64,000 nt of DNA, taken from assembly GCA_964017235.1 (NCBI GenBank), contig OZ024930.1, forward strand, positions 157,046,221 to 157,110,220, in the 5' to 3' direction. This document shows, in pieces, positions 46,441 to 58,328 of the stretch. A program made the position numbers and the translations under genes. The first letter of the stretch is position 1; each line of letters opens with the position of its first letter. The stretch is from Sabellastarte sp. h YS-2021. Lineage: Eukaryota > Annelida > Polychaeta > Sabellida > Sabellidae. Under the pieces are notes generated by a model. The model was not told the origin of the DNA. It did no database searches and saw only the letters and a program-made list of their open reading frames with translations.

Positions 46441-48339
46441 TAGGCTTACTCACAGGAAGATTTCTTTAGAATTAATTTTCACTAATTACTATTCTTACAA
46501 TTATAAGCATCAGCAACATATTATTCTCTACTTCGGCCACATTATAACAAAATACCAAAACATAAATTTCACTTGCCAGAAGAATGCATACTTTATCCTT
46601 AAGCCAAAAAAATGCCTTTACCAAAACTTCACAGCTTTAATGTATTGTTCATACAAAAGCACAAAAGATATCACTGTTTAAAACAGATACACAGCAGCAG
46701 TAGAGAAATGGGAGATTTGTTTTAAACAGTATAGTATCAGTTACTTGTAAAATAACAAACACCTTACAAGATTACGAAAATCAAACTGACAATACTTTTT
46801 TCCCCACACGGTTCCAGTCTATTCATCTGCACACCAGTAATCCTCTTAACCAATAAAGAAATTGTTAACTAGAAAATAAAAGTATAATATCCCCACTCAG
46901 TAAATAATTTTAAGCCAAATGACTTTATTTAAAAAGCAATATGAAACAGTTGTTATAAAGAGGTCTGAAATTTAGTGACTAAATTCTTCTAAATCCCCTG
47001 TGTGTAGTGCCCCTAAAAGATTATCGTTTGTAAGTTTTATTTCAAGGATTGTAGTCACACAAGAAAAAAACAACGTCCTTCAACACAATTTCCAATAAAA
47101 GGGGTATAAAAACACAAAAGCGTTTCATGATAAAAGTGCTTGGATTGAACAGCCTACATATGGTCATATGGTCTTCATTATAAAGAAACTTTATCCCCTG
47201 TTTCAAGTAAGTCTAATCAGAGTGGAACCTTTGTCTGCCTTTTAAGGTAATCTTATAGTCACACAGAAACCATCAAACACCCCAAAGTATCATAATCTCC
47301 TACTAAACATATAAATATTTACTTGTACCATTTGAAAATTTTTTACACAAAATGTGAAAGGAAGACTGACTTCCCTTAAAAACTTCCCAAATACTCTCAG
47401 ATGTTTTAGATGAATTTTCACTGTCTGGATCAGACGACAAGGCTAGCTGAACCAGCAGTTGATATAAAGGGTTAATGTTCTTGGCTAATGTTCAAGTGTG
47501 AGCCTTGTGTTTGTGTATGTATGGCTGAATCTACTACTATACCTGTACTATTGTGTCAGTGAGGGGGGGGACCTTGTCAGTTGAGTTAGGATGTCATTCT
47601 ACACAGGGCTTCTTTGATGTGGGGAGATAAAAAAGTGGTTGCAGATCACATTCCACAGGGGTTCATTAATTACAGGGTTCAATATACAATATGTATAAAA
47701 TATTGTAAAAATCATGGTTTAATTTGCATTATTGAAGCTTAAGTTGGTCTTGCTTTTGTGAATTATTGAACCACATGGATCATGATCTTCTTCTGTTATT
47801 CCTAAGTCTACATTTTTAATTTCAATTGCTAAGTCATTCATAAATATTCCATTATGTAAACTCATACTTTTCTTTCCCAATAAAGCCAATAACATTTTAC
47901 TTTGACTTGTTATTTTTTAAGACACATTTAAGGGGCATATATGTAAGATACATACTTTCTGGGTGGAATTTCTGCAAAAGCATTTTTTTCTAGCAGGTAA
48001 ATTTTACAGCTACAATTTGTCTTTTGCCAACTTATAGTAAAAATGATCTATTCTTTTCGTAAAATATACTACTTTACAAACACAATAAAGCTTACATTCT
48101 GCTTACAGTCTAGTACGGCAACTGCTGCAGTTTTTAAATAATCTGCTTTTCCATCAGATACAAAACACAGTGAAGCTTACATTCTGCTTACAGTCTGATA
48201 CCGCAACTACTACAGCTTTAATAACCCCACATCTCCATCCAGGCCACTCGTTTTGGAAAGCAAAAACCTTTTTCTAGTTTTGTTGGCATTTAACATTCCA
48301 AAGTTTTGATATATTTCTTGGTATTTCTTGATTTGCTTT
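46441..48339. other. No recognisable feature
   Basis: AT-rich. A direct repeat of AGCTTACATTCTGCTTACAGTCT occurs at about 48088 and 48173. No convincing exon, inverted repeat or RNA gene. Confidence 0.45.
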
Positions 48340-48845
48340 TAGGCAACATTTGCCAACAGCTGTTGCCATGGCTAAACTTTTCTTGTTGTTTTTCACTTTT
48401 AATTTGGTCGGTTCTTTATAAACAAAAACCATGCAAAGATTTTAGCCAATATTTTCAGGATATATTTCTAGCTAGGGGAACTAGAAAAGTAGTGATTAAG
48501 CCTTTTTGGCAACTTTTCAGAAACAACTCTTGCTAGTAATTAGCTAGTAACAAGTATTGCCATTGCAACATTTTTTTTATGTTTCTTGGACTTAAAAATC
48601 TTTTTGCGGGTTCTTTGCATTCCAAACCCTTACATGGATTGGAGCTGATTAGATTGCTTTTCAGCAATACCTGGCAACAAGTGTTGCCAACAAGTGTTGC
48701 CATGGCAAGCACTTTTTTCTGTTTCTGGGACTTATAAATAAATATTTTTATGGGTTCTTTGCTGTCCATACTCCTGCATGGATAGCAACTGGTTAGCTTT
48801 CCGGCAACAACTGGCAACAAGTGTTGCCACAACAACACTTTTTTC
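48340..48845. repeat. Diverged ~150-bp repeats with GTTGCCATGGC
   Basis: About four units carrying GGCAACAAGTGTTGCC phrases (48342, 48508, 48662 and 48801). Two contain GTTGCCATGGC (about 48361 and 48693), related to the palindrome in the array at 12197-12520. A trace of the same family is at about 45470. Non-coding. Confidence 0.6.
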
Positions 48846-49324
48846 AGTATCTAGGTTGTGGATATAAAAAGTCCTGAAGAAGACTTGTATGGTAAGGTGA
48901 ACTTACACTCCACAGGATTTAGACAATGATCTCGCTCGTTTGCTTTCCCACAAAATGGGGGACAAATATAAGTCCTTCTTTCCTCCATGAAGAGAGGAAG
49001 GTTACCACCAAAATGATACTTTGTTGAATTTTCTGCCGACTGCTGATATCTAGTGAAAACTTGGTAAGTCATAACTTTGTTTGCTTGCCTCTCTGTCTGC
49101 CTCTGTGCATTTGTCATAACCTGTACAATGGGTCTAGGTTATATTTTACAACAACGTGGGGCTTCACCATGGCTCGATCCTTCTAATGCCAGTCAGCCAA
49201 CTACTTCTATCTATCTAGCATAATTTTTGTCCTTTCGAATTTCATCCGCTTCAGTCTTTAACCAAATCTAGTGACACAGTACAATTCTATTGAATTCTGG
49301 TTGTACATAAAAAATTTTCTTCAG

Positions 49325-49389
49325 ACCTCCTCAACCAAATGTGAACAACACAAGAGCACCACCATCAAAATTCAGAGAACATGCTTCTG
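49325..49389 (+). CDS. FBXO15-like exon a
   Basis: Acceptor TTTTCTTCAG, donor GTAAGT. Translates to RPPQPNVNNTRAPPSKFREHAS, with split codons at both ends (first codon completed from an unseen upstream exon). Low-complexity N-terminal region before the F-box. Confidence 0.65.
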
Positions 49390-52300
49390 GTAAGTATAAT
49401 AAATATCAACACGTTTTTCCTGTATAGTCAGCATATTGTATATTTTCTTCCATTGGTGAGCTTTCATGTTGTTGCTGTTAATTTAATTTTATGAATTGTA
49501 ACAGAAAAGTGAAACAGAGATTATAACTCATTGCAACTTTGTAATATCTGATACAGTTTATCTTGTGCATATACATATTTTATTTTCAAATGATTGATAT
49601 TTTGACAAGGTTCTACATCAACCCTAAAAAGAGTGGATGATGGGGCTGAAAAAAGAACGGGAGGGAACATGCAGAAAAATACAGTGGGAACTGTTGCAGA
49701 GAGCAGAGCGAGTTATCTAAGGAGAAAAGTGAGGACCATGAATCTGCAAAGTGGAATCAAAAATATTAATTAGTAAGTGAGTATATATAGAGATCCTAGT
49801 AAATATACAAGTTTTACAGACTTTTGGTCCTTCAATGACCCAACTTAATGCTTCAATAACATTACATGGGTTAGCATGAAGAGGGTTATGTATTATTTGT
49901 GATATGTAAAAAAAACTAACTTACATGGAAACATTGTATTTGGCAGACATGTAGAAGAAAGTAATAGTAGTAATATTATACAAGTAACATTATACAACAA
50001 TAAACTAATACATAACTTGCATCATAACTGCCAAATCACACACAATTCGTTAAAAACATCTAAACAAAACCTTGAGGAAATGGGTAACTTTTTTGTGAAA
50101 AATACTTCTCCCATATACATATTATTTCAATATTAATGTGTTTCTTTGATTTATTGTACTTAATAAGTTGAGGAAAAATATTTACAGGAAATAAAATAGC
50201 AATATATTATGAAAAGTAGATATGATTTGTGAGTATGTCACAGATTAATTGCAGCCAGGATACTTTCCCTCATAAAACGGGGAAAATAAATTCAAGTAAA
50301 ACATTGAAACTATTCAGTTTAACAAAGATCAAAATAGTCATATCTGATTTTTTTTTTGCAAAAATGGAGCTATATATTGTGAATCTTTTCCAAAAGTTTT
50401 ATGATACAGGCATGCAGCATTTAGTTAATTTTGTGGAAATTCCTGAAAAATCAACCCACTTCATGCTAACCCATGTAAGTAAGAAGTATTCAAAACATTT
50501 GCAGTGTTTTTATCAAAATGTAACCTATCATAATGTGTTAGTTCTTGCATCTCATCATATCAAAATAATGTAATGAGATAAAAAAGTCATACTTCGCATT
50601 TTAGTATTGCTAAACATTTTTTTTTCAGTGATATATAGTGATGTAGACAACAATGACCTTGTTTCAAGGTGAAAATGTTGTTCTAAATTACATATAAAAA
50701 TATTTTACAAATGTTTTGCATCAAGCTAAAGTACACTTAACTGTAAAATATGAACATATAATATTTACAGTTTGCCAAATGAGCTGTTGATAGAGATATT
50801 CCGGTATTTGAATGCCAATGAACTTCTGAGTTGTGCTCGGGTCTGCAGAAGATGGACTGATCTGGCCAGAGACAAGTAATATTAAGGGATCAAGACTTTG
50901 TCTTAATGATACATAATCCTTATATTTTAAGCTTAGTGTATATGTTCTCATATTTCACTTGAGGTATAACATGTGACCAGTAACCTTAAGCAAAATTGTG
51001 CTATGTTTCCAGTGGTCCATGAACAGTCACTGTTATTCACATTATTGTATTTGGGTTTCTGTTTGTCATAGTACTATCATTAGGTAAAAGTACCTCTATA
51101 TGATTACAAGGTATCATAGAAATATTTTATTTTGCACCTGGAACACAAGTGAAAAGTATAAATTAAGGAAAAGTACTACGGCTTTGAAAAAATGGGTTTA
51201 TTTGTTGATAGACATACATTTAATGTTAAATTGAATAGTGATTTCAACCATGCTGTTAAAATCAGAAAATGCTTATAATTTGACTGATATGATAATATAA
51301 AACTTTATATGAGTGGTTCATTTTCAGCATTTTGTGGATGAATATATACAGAGTGTATGCGAGAAAAGAAGGTGGTCAGACAAAGGACCCTCCAGACCCA
51401 GACCCCTCTTACTGGAAGAGTCAGTGTGTGAAAAGGTAAAGACAGAGTTCTGTAATATAAATTTATCAACTTGCACAACGCAACTCCTATTAGGACACAG
51501 TAGAAATTATTGTATTTTGTCACAGTATAGAAACCTTCAGATATTATTTTCCAATAGAGCATAAAACTGCATGTAATTACCAGGCATAAAACCTTGTAAA
51601 TTTATTTTATTCTAGTCTACTTGAAGTGTACATTTTAGAAAAAAGAACATCACAGATTTATATACTTGATGCAGTTCATGTAAAAATAGTGTATTTGTAG
51701 TTTGAAGTGTCTTGAATAAAGTTAAATGTTTTTTTTTGTTTTTTTTTTTTGTTGTTTTTTTTAAATGTGACATGTTATAAATATTCTTGTGAAAATGGTA
51801 TTTGAATATTTGTTTGAAAATCTTGTAAAATTTTAGACCATTTAGTTTTCATCACAATACTGTTATTATATTTTATGATTGTATTGTGTAATTCTACTCG
51901 TCAAGTATTTAAATAAATCCAGGATAATTAATGTATATATGTATATTTTGGAATATTTTGTGGCATAAATGTAAAACTTTTTGTTAAATATTTTGTGACA
52001 ACTTGGTACAAGATGTAAAGAGATAAGAGACAAGCAAGTGTTGCCAATGCTAAAAAAGGTGTCTTCCTTCACTGGATTGTCTGCAAATACTGAAAAAGCT
52101 CTCAGGTTTGTATTGGATAGTTTATACAACAAATATATTAGTTTCATACAAAATAAGACTTTTCGTCAAATGATGCAATGTGATTATGGTTGTATGCTGG
52201 TGAAATAAGATTGAATGTTTAACAAAATCATTAAGTGTTTTTATATTGTATAATCTTGTGTCTTTTTGAGGTATATATTGACATTTATACCAATATTCCA

Positions 52301-55300
52301 TACACAATGGGTAAAGTATTATGATCTAAAAGGCGTTTTAAAATAAACAAGAGCATGAAAACTGTATTGGTATGGCATTGAAAAAATGGTGGTAATGTAT
52401 GTTGACAACATTGTGGTAAATGATTATGATCATCTAGTGGTAATGGAAGTTCATGCCACAGTTCTGGTGTTTTTTGATGATATGTCTGTTTGCACCCAAC
52501 CTTAACATACCTTTGACAAGAAAAAGGTGAGCAGTGGTTAGTTTTTATTGTGTTTAGATGCCTGTATTTTGAGCAGGAAATAAGATAACCACTGGTAAAT
52601 TTGCTTTTATGTGTGTGAAGATAACTACTTCTGGCAGGAAATAACATGACAAGGGTCAGATTTACTTTTATGTATATTTAGCCACCTATACCTGTGAAAG
52701 ATAATAGGATGAGAAGTGGCAGATGTGTTTTAACTTTTGTTCTGATAACTATGCTTTTAGCATGAAATAGCTTGTGCAGTGACAGATTTAATTTTTAATT
52801 ATGTTTACTGTGTAGGTAACTGTATGTTAGGCAGGAAATTAGACGATTATTGGCTTAGGCAGAATTTATGCAGAATTATAGGCTGATTAGGAGCTGTAGA
52901 ACAACATAGGCAAAGCCTTAGGGGGTTCTTAACTGCCAGTTTGGCTATAATTCTACATAAAGTCGATCTAGTTATGGATTATTACTATTTTAATCAGATA
53001 ATATGCAGGTATATTTAGGAAATATAATCAAGGCAAGTTGTTTCATAAAGTTAACTTATTGTCCAGGACATTTTGCTCTTGTGAAAACATCTTTAAATCA
53101 TCCAAAAGTAAATAAAAATTGCCTATAGCATTAATTTTTTATTGTTTTCACCTATGGTGTCTGGATGGGCGGGTGGGCAGCAGGAAAAGTTTGCCTATAT
53201 CTCAGAAACTGTAAGGTGTAGGAAGTTGATACTTGTTAAGGACATTGGTTAGGGGTTGTAGGTGTGCAACATCATGGTGTGACCTTGATTTGACCTTTGA
53301 CCGTGCCATAGTGACCTTGTAGTAAATCATAGTAAATCTTGTCCAGCATATATCTCGGAAACCGTTAGTTGTAGGAAGTTGATATTTAGTAGGGACATTG
53401 GTTAGGAGGTTTAGGTGTGCAGCGTCATGGTGTGACCTTGATTTGACCTTGCCGTAGTGACTTTGACCTACGAAATCTTGTCCGGGCTATATCTCTGAAA
53501 GCGTAAGATGTAGGAAGTTGATACCTGGTAGGGACATTGGTTGGGAGGTGTAGGTGTACAATGTCATGATGTGATCTTGATTTGACCTTTGACCTTGCCG
53601 TAATGACCTTTACCTATAAAATCTTGTCTGGGCTATATCTTGGAAAATGTAAGGTGTAGGAAGTTGATGCTTGGGTAAGCACATTGGTTAGGGGATGTAG
53701 GTATCCAACGTAATGATGTGACCTTGATTTGACCTTGCTGTAGTGATCTTGACCTATAAGAGCTTGTCCGGGCTATATCTCAGAAACTGTAAGGTGTAGG
53801 AAGTTGATACTTGGTAGGGACATTGGTTAGGGGGTGTAGGTGTGCAACATCATGGTGTGACCTTGATTTGACCTTGCCGTAGTGACCTTGACCTATAAAA
53901 TCTTGTCCGGGCTATATCTCAGAAACCGTAAGGTGTAGAAAGTTGATACTTGGTAGGAACATTGGTTAGGGGGTTGTAGGTGTGCAACGTCATGTTGTGA
54001 CCTTGATTTGACATTTGACCTTGCTGTAGTGACCTTGACCTTTAAAAGTTTGTCCAGGCAATATCTCTGAAACTGTAAAGTGTAGGAAGTTGATAGTTGG
54101 TAAGGACATTGCTTAGGGTTTGTAGGTGTGCATCATAGTTTTTAGTTTACTGATTAATGCTGTCATCTTGCTATTAAATTGTCTTGTTTTAATATCTTTA
54201 CATACATTTTGTTTCTCTTAAATGTTATTCTCTCTACTTAAAAAGTTAAAACATCATTTGGACCTTAATATAACTGACACTGCTCTGAAAAATATGCAGA
54301 TATTTGTACTGTTTCACTACTTCTATATCTGATGGTGTTGAAAACTATTTTCCCAGGCTGTGGGGTACGGGCATCTCTGATGCTATTTTTTTAAAAATTC
54401 AACAATCTTTTCAAATGAATATCATAATTTATGTAAACAGACATTCCTACTAGACCCCGCTTGACAGTCATGTAAGGTTGTTGGAATAACCGTCTTTATT
54501 TGTACTTATAGTTAAGCCTATTTTGCCACTCAGCTAATAAGGATCACAGATACCAGCATATTGTATTCAAATAGTATTTAGATGGATATATTTTTGGCAG
54601 GAAATCAGGCATCCGTTGGCTGCTCTGTTTTGAGGACCATGATAAGGTAGAGCATGTGATGGCACACAGTGATGTCTACTACTTCTCCATGTCCGTGTGT
54701 GTGCGCTGGTATGCACTCACCACCCCACCACTGCACACTATCAAGAGGCTCAAGCTCTATTCAGGAAACCCTATATTCTTCAACAGGAATGGGGAGGCTG
54801 CTGTAAACAGGTGAGTGTTCAATAGCAGATAACTTGTGGTATAGATTACAGTATTGCCACTTCTAATAATAAGTTATTAACTCTTCCTTATGTACTGGTA
54901 TTTTACGCATAAACACTAGTGAATGCCCACCTTATAATTGTTTGGTAGAGGTCAAGGACAAGTGCTTCATTATGCACACTGAATGGATATTCTCTCATAT
55001 TTCATATTTCTGGCTATTATTGCCATAAAAATGGCTGATGATGGAGATATTTGGACAAAATATAACACTTTCAAAGATATGAAGCAATGCATACTTTAAG
55101 GATTAATTACAATGCATATCATTTGATAATCTGGTTCAAGAATAACACAACCTGAAGACGCTTATATAATTAAAATTAAAATGATAACCACAGCATGGGT
55201 GTTTACTGATGGAATGCCAGTATAGTTGTCGAAGATATGAATGTATATCAAACAACATATTTTAGTTGGAAAAACAAAAAGAGCCTTTTTGTGTAGTATA

Positions 55301-56153
55301 TCTAGTGTGTGTATCTAATTTTCTGTGACTTTATTTTTCTTAAGCTTTTTTGTTATAATAAAATAATGTGTTATTATTTTTACCGTGATTTCACAAAGTT
55401 TAAGTGCCTGCAATATTTTGATATTACTTTACTGATTTGCTATGGTTCACTTTTAGATTATGACCTCCCTTCCGTATCATGACTTTATTGTGATTATGCT
55501 GATTATGTTGAATGTTTTGCTAAGATGTAACCGTATTGCTGTGATTTTATAGTACTGTAATTTTACCTTTTTTGAGTGACTTCCAATTATTGTACTATGA
55601 CTTAGCTTCACAGCTTTAATTGTAATTAATATTTTCACTCTATTATGCTGTAACTTCACGTCTGTCACATCTCTAAACTGGTGTAGTTCTTTTCATTGTA
55701 TAATACACTCTGACTCCACTTCTGTGACTTCCTTGCTGTGATTTTACCTGATACCTGTCACTATGTTAAAGTGTGACTTCACCAGGGTCCTACCACTGTA
55801 TTGGACTGTGACTTTACTACTGTGGCTTCACCAGGGTCCTATCTCTCTATTGCTCTGAGACTTTACTGTACTTCTGTGACTTCACCAGTTTCCTGTCCCT
55901 CTGTTATACTGTGAATTTACTGTACTGATGTTACTTCGTCAGGGTCCTATCACTGTATTGCACTGTGACTTTACTGTACTGCTGTGACTTCTCCAAGTTC
56001 TTATCACTCAATTTCAGTCCCTGTCAGCGCTCACTGTTGTTTGAGATGGACTTCAGGTGGAGTGACTGGATCCGATCCAGACAGCCAGAGGGAGGGGATG
56101 ACATCATAGATGTACATATTGTGCCTGGAGGGCTCTTAGTGGCTGCCTTCAAA
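49325..56153 (+). CDS. F-box protein, FBXO15-like (seven exons, partial gene)
   Basis: Seven exons with consensus AG/GT borders join in one open frame of 880 coding bases. F-box proteins recruit substrates to SCF ubiquitin ligases through SKP1. The F-box is LPNELLIEIFRYLNANELL with SCARVCRRWTDLA, in exon 3. Beyond it lie PDPSYWKSQCVKR, SSFTGLSANTEKALR and VPGGLLVAAFK. The order of these blocks and the long non-repeat C-terminal region without LRR, WD40 or kelch repeats match FBXO15 as I know the family. All phases are compatible, arguing for a live gene. The initiation exon upstream of 49325 and the 3' exons after 56153 are not identified. The intron after exon 5 holds a 146-bp satellite element, and DIRS C lies just beyond the last exon. 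Confidence 0.8.
49610..49772 (+). CDS. FBXO15-like exon b
   Basis: Acceptor GACAAG, donor GTAAGT. The 163 bases give GSTSTLKRVDDGAEKR and a basic region ending NLQSGIKNIN. The split codon at each end matches exons a and c. No known domain; a basic linker before the F-box. Confidence 0.75.
50771..50875 (+). CDS. FBXO15-like exon c, F-box domain
   Basis: Acceptor ATTTACAG, donor GTAATA. Encodes the F-box core, LPNELLIEIFRYLNANEL then LSCARVCRRWTDLARD: the conserved LP, the I/L-F-x-YL helix and the C-x-V-C-R-x-W motif are all present. Confidence 0.88.
51328..51435 (+). CDS. FBXO15-like exon d
   Basis: Acceptor TTTTCAG, donor GTAAAG. Translates to ILWMNIYRVYARKEG followed by PPDPDPSYWKSQCVK. 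The LW start completes the F-box fold, and the SYWK block is a typical post-F-box element. Confidence 0.85.
52013..52105 (+). CDS. FBXO15-like exon e
   Basis: Acceptor TTGGTACAAG, donor GTTTGT (weaker than the others). Translates to CKEIRDKQVLPMLKKVSS followed by FTGLSANTEKALR. The phase fits exons d and f. Confidence 0.8.
53140..54395. repeat. 146-bp satellite-bearing element, copy 2 (intronic, about 6.5 units)
   Basis: Head ATTGTTTTCACCTATGGTGTC with GGGCGGGTGGG. About six to seven 146-bp units follow (CTTGTCCGGGCTATATCTC phrases at about 53485, 53765 and 53905), then the same tail as copy 1 (GCTGTCATCTTGC at 54158 to GGGGTACGGGCATCTCTGATGC at about 54360). It lies wholly inside the F-box gene's intron between exons e and f. 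Confidence 0.85.
54601..54810 (+). CDS. FBXO15-like exon f
   Basis: Acceptor TTTTTGGCAG, donor GTGAGT. The longest exon: KSGIRWLLCFEDHDK, YYFSMSVCVRWYALTTPP and LKLYSGNPIFFNRNGEAA. It is much more GC-rich than the flanking intron. Confidence 0.88.
55730..56010. repeat. ~54-bp minisatellite in intron next to exon g
   Basis: GTGACTTCACCAGGGTCCTA and variants recur at 55777, 55825, 55880, 55934 and 55988 (spacing 48-55 bp), running up to the acceptor of exon g at 56017. The CT-rich units may serve as part of its polypyrimidine context. Confidence 0.75.
56018..56153 (+). CDS. FBXO15-like exon g
   Basis: Acceptor CAATTTCAG, donor GTGAGC. Translates to PCQRSLLFEMDFRWSDW then IRSRQPEGGDDIIDVHIV and PGGLLVAAFK. 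It ends on a codon boundary. No in-phase following exon was found before DIRS C. Confidence 0.86.
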
Positions 56154-57585
56154 GTGAGCAGACTCGTCTCACATAAATGTATTTCAGAATCAAAGCATAT
56201 TCTGTTAATAACATAACAGTTCTGTCGTTGGATCAAATATATATTCACACGATGACTGAATATCACTACATATCACAATATAATTTTAGTTTTGCTGACA
56301 ATTTTACTCATCAAAGTTCATTAAGTTCACATTAGAAAACTGTAAATTATTAGAATTTTATGCAGAAGGTAAAACAACTGATACTGTAAAAATACTGTAA
56401 TAAAAAGAAAAACTGTAAAAATCTATAATTTGTGCAAATTTGGGTCATGGTATGGAAACATAGATCACTCAAGCTCTGACTTCGTAAACCATATGTCTCT
56501 ACAGTATATCCGAATTCTAACATGACAAAATATTTATAAAAAATAAAGTCATCTTTATTTGTGAATAATTTTACTATTTAATGGTCAATCAGGGCAAAAC
56601 ATTATAGCTATTCCATCATTTGAACCAGATGGCCATCAACAGCCAACAGCCATATTTTTCCACCAGTTAGATTCACAGAGACTTCCATATCATGATAGAA
56701 TCTTAAAATAAGAATGTTGATAAAATATAAATGTATTTCCATTTAGTTAGATACAGAAGTATGGACAAAAAGTGCAAAGGAAAGCAGTTATATAACAAGA
56801 TGGAGCTTCGAATTATTTTTGAAAAGTAGTTATAATCATTATGTTAGATAAGAGTAAAATTGGCATAAAATTCAAGGGTTTTAGCTAGACTTGAAACAAT
56901 GCAGTATGCTGTATATGGGAATAACAATTTAGTTGTCAAGGTAAATTATAAGTAAAAGTTCCTGTGGATGATGGCATTTGATTATTAACTTGCTTCTCTT
57001 TAACTGACAACCACTGAAAGAAATGAGTAGTTCAAAAAAAGGATACCTTCAAATAATATATGTCACAAATGAACATGACAATATTAAAGAGTGGTAGTAA
57101 GAGTGGTAGCATAGGTACTATTCATCTTTATGAGTGATATATTTGTGTAATGAGGGAGTCGAATGAGGGATGTTTTACTTTTATTATCCACCATTTTGTA
57201 CCAATAATAGGTAAACAGTGCCCATAATTATAGAATGCAAAAAGGCTGTGATATATACAGGGTGACCATTGAACATGAAAACTGCAGTTTTAAATAGATT
57301 TCTCTGGCATTTCTGCATGGATTTTAATGTCATAGAAATAAGCAGAAGTTCTGTAAAAATTCCTTTCTAGTGATGTACTGTATTTATTTGTATAAACATC
57401 CCCGGGGGCGATGTATTTTTCAAAACGGGGGGTTTCAAAAATATTGGAAACAAACCTTAAATTTGAAAAAGTTTTATCTCGTATTTTTGTAGATTTCACT
57501 GCATGTGTGAACAAAATTAACTGCCATGTTTTGTTGTGATTTTCTTTATTTCTCGTAAGCAGTATTCAATTGGGGAAATACTAAA
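56154..57585. other. No recognisable feature (probable intron)
   Basis: AT-rich; probably the intron after exon g, or the 3' flank of the F-box gene. No exon or repeat family recognised. Confidence 0.45.
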
Positions 57586-57604
57586 TTGGAAATTTTAATT
57601 ACTT

Positions 57605-57777
57605 AAATGTAGCTTTTATAAGCTACAAGCTTACCATGTGGGACTTAATGCTGTTCTCGGGTTGCCACACCCGGGGCCAACGTCTTAGAAAAAAAGACAG
57701 TTCTTGTTAGCCACCGGATATACTGGTAGTTGTCGTCACGTGATAACTTCTGACCAATCGTCCTACTTTCTCGTTGA
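57605..57777. repeat. Inverted terminal repeat of DIRS C, 3' end
   Basis: Reverse complement of about 63767-63922 with a few differences. Contains the palindrome TCACGTGA at 57736-57743. The outer 20 bases (57586-57605) are unique to this end but copied in the internal complementary region. Confidence 0.9.
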
Positions 57778-57837
57778 AATTTTTTAAACCTACCCCTCAG
57801 CTGTAAACAGCGGGGAGGCAGGGTGGGACTCTCCTAA

Positions 57838-57945
57838 GTCCCACATGGTAAGCTTGTAGCTTATAAAAGCTACATTTAAGTAATTAAAATTTCCAATTTT
57901 ATTACGCTACAATAGCTTACCATGTGGGACTTAATGCTGAATTCA
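57838..57945. other. Internal complementary region (circle junction) of DIRS C
   Basis: 57838-57895 is the reverse complement of the left outer end (57586-57643). 57896-57940 is the reverse complement of the right outer end (63896-63940). The junction reads AAATTTCCAA|TTTTATTACG, the same form as in A and B. Confidence 0.93.
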
Positions 57946-58328
57946 ACCGCCCGGTGGCGGGATTACAGCTGAGACTGGAAGATATGTAATTTTTTTCTAA
58001 GATTTTGAATTAAAAGTATAGAATAGTGCCAGAAATACCAGTCTGAGTCCCATTTACAGTGCCCCGATCCCGAAAGCCGGGCCTGTAACGAGCAAAAACC
58101 TAAGTAAATGAGAGACAGTGCTAAAACTGTCTAGATGTTTGATTGTAGGACGGAAGTGCAGCCGTGCTCACTTCGAGGTCTAATAGGGTCCCAAAGAGCC
58201 CTTCACGTGTGACTGACCAACCCAGTGGTTGGGCCTCATAAAAATTTTTTAAAACCTGAATATGAGATTAATGACAACTAAATAAGTCCTTAATAGAAAT
58301 TACTTGATAATTAAAGGATAAAATGACC

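Noticed and set aside
47395..47460. Possible exon after TTTTAG at about 47408
   Set aside because: The reading frame stops after about 13 codons, there is no donor site, and there is no recognisable similarity.
48851..49117. 88-aa open frame on the - strand near the F-box gene
   Set aside because: No domain, no splice context, opposite strand, and composition like the surrounding non-coding DNA.
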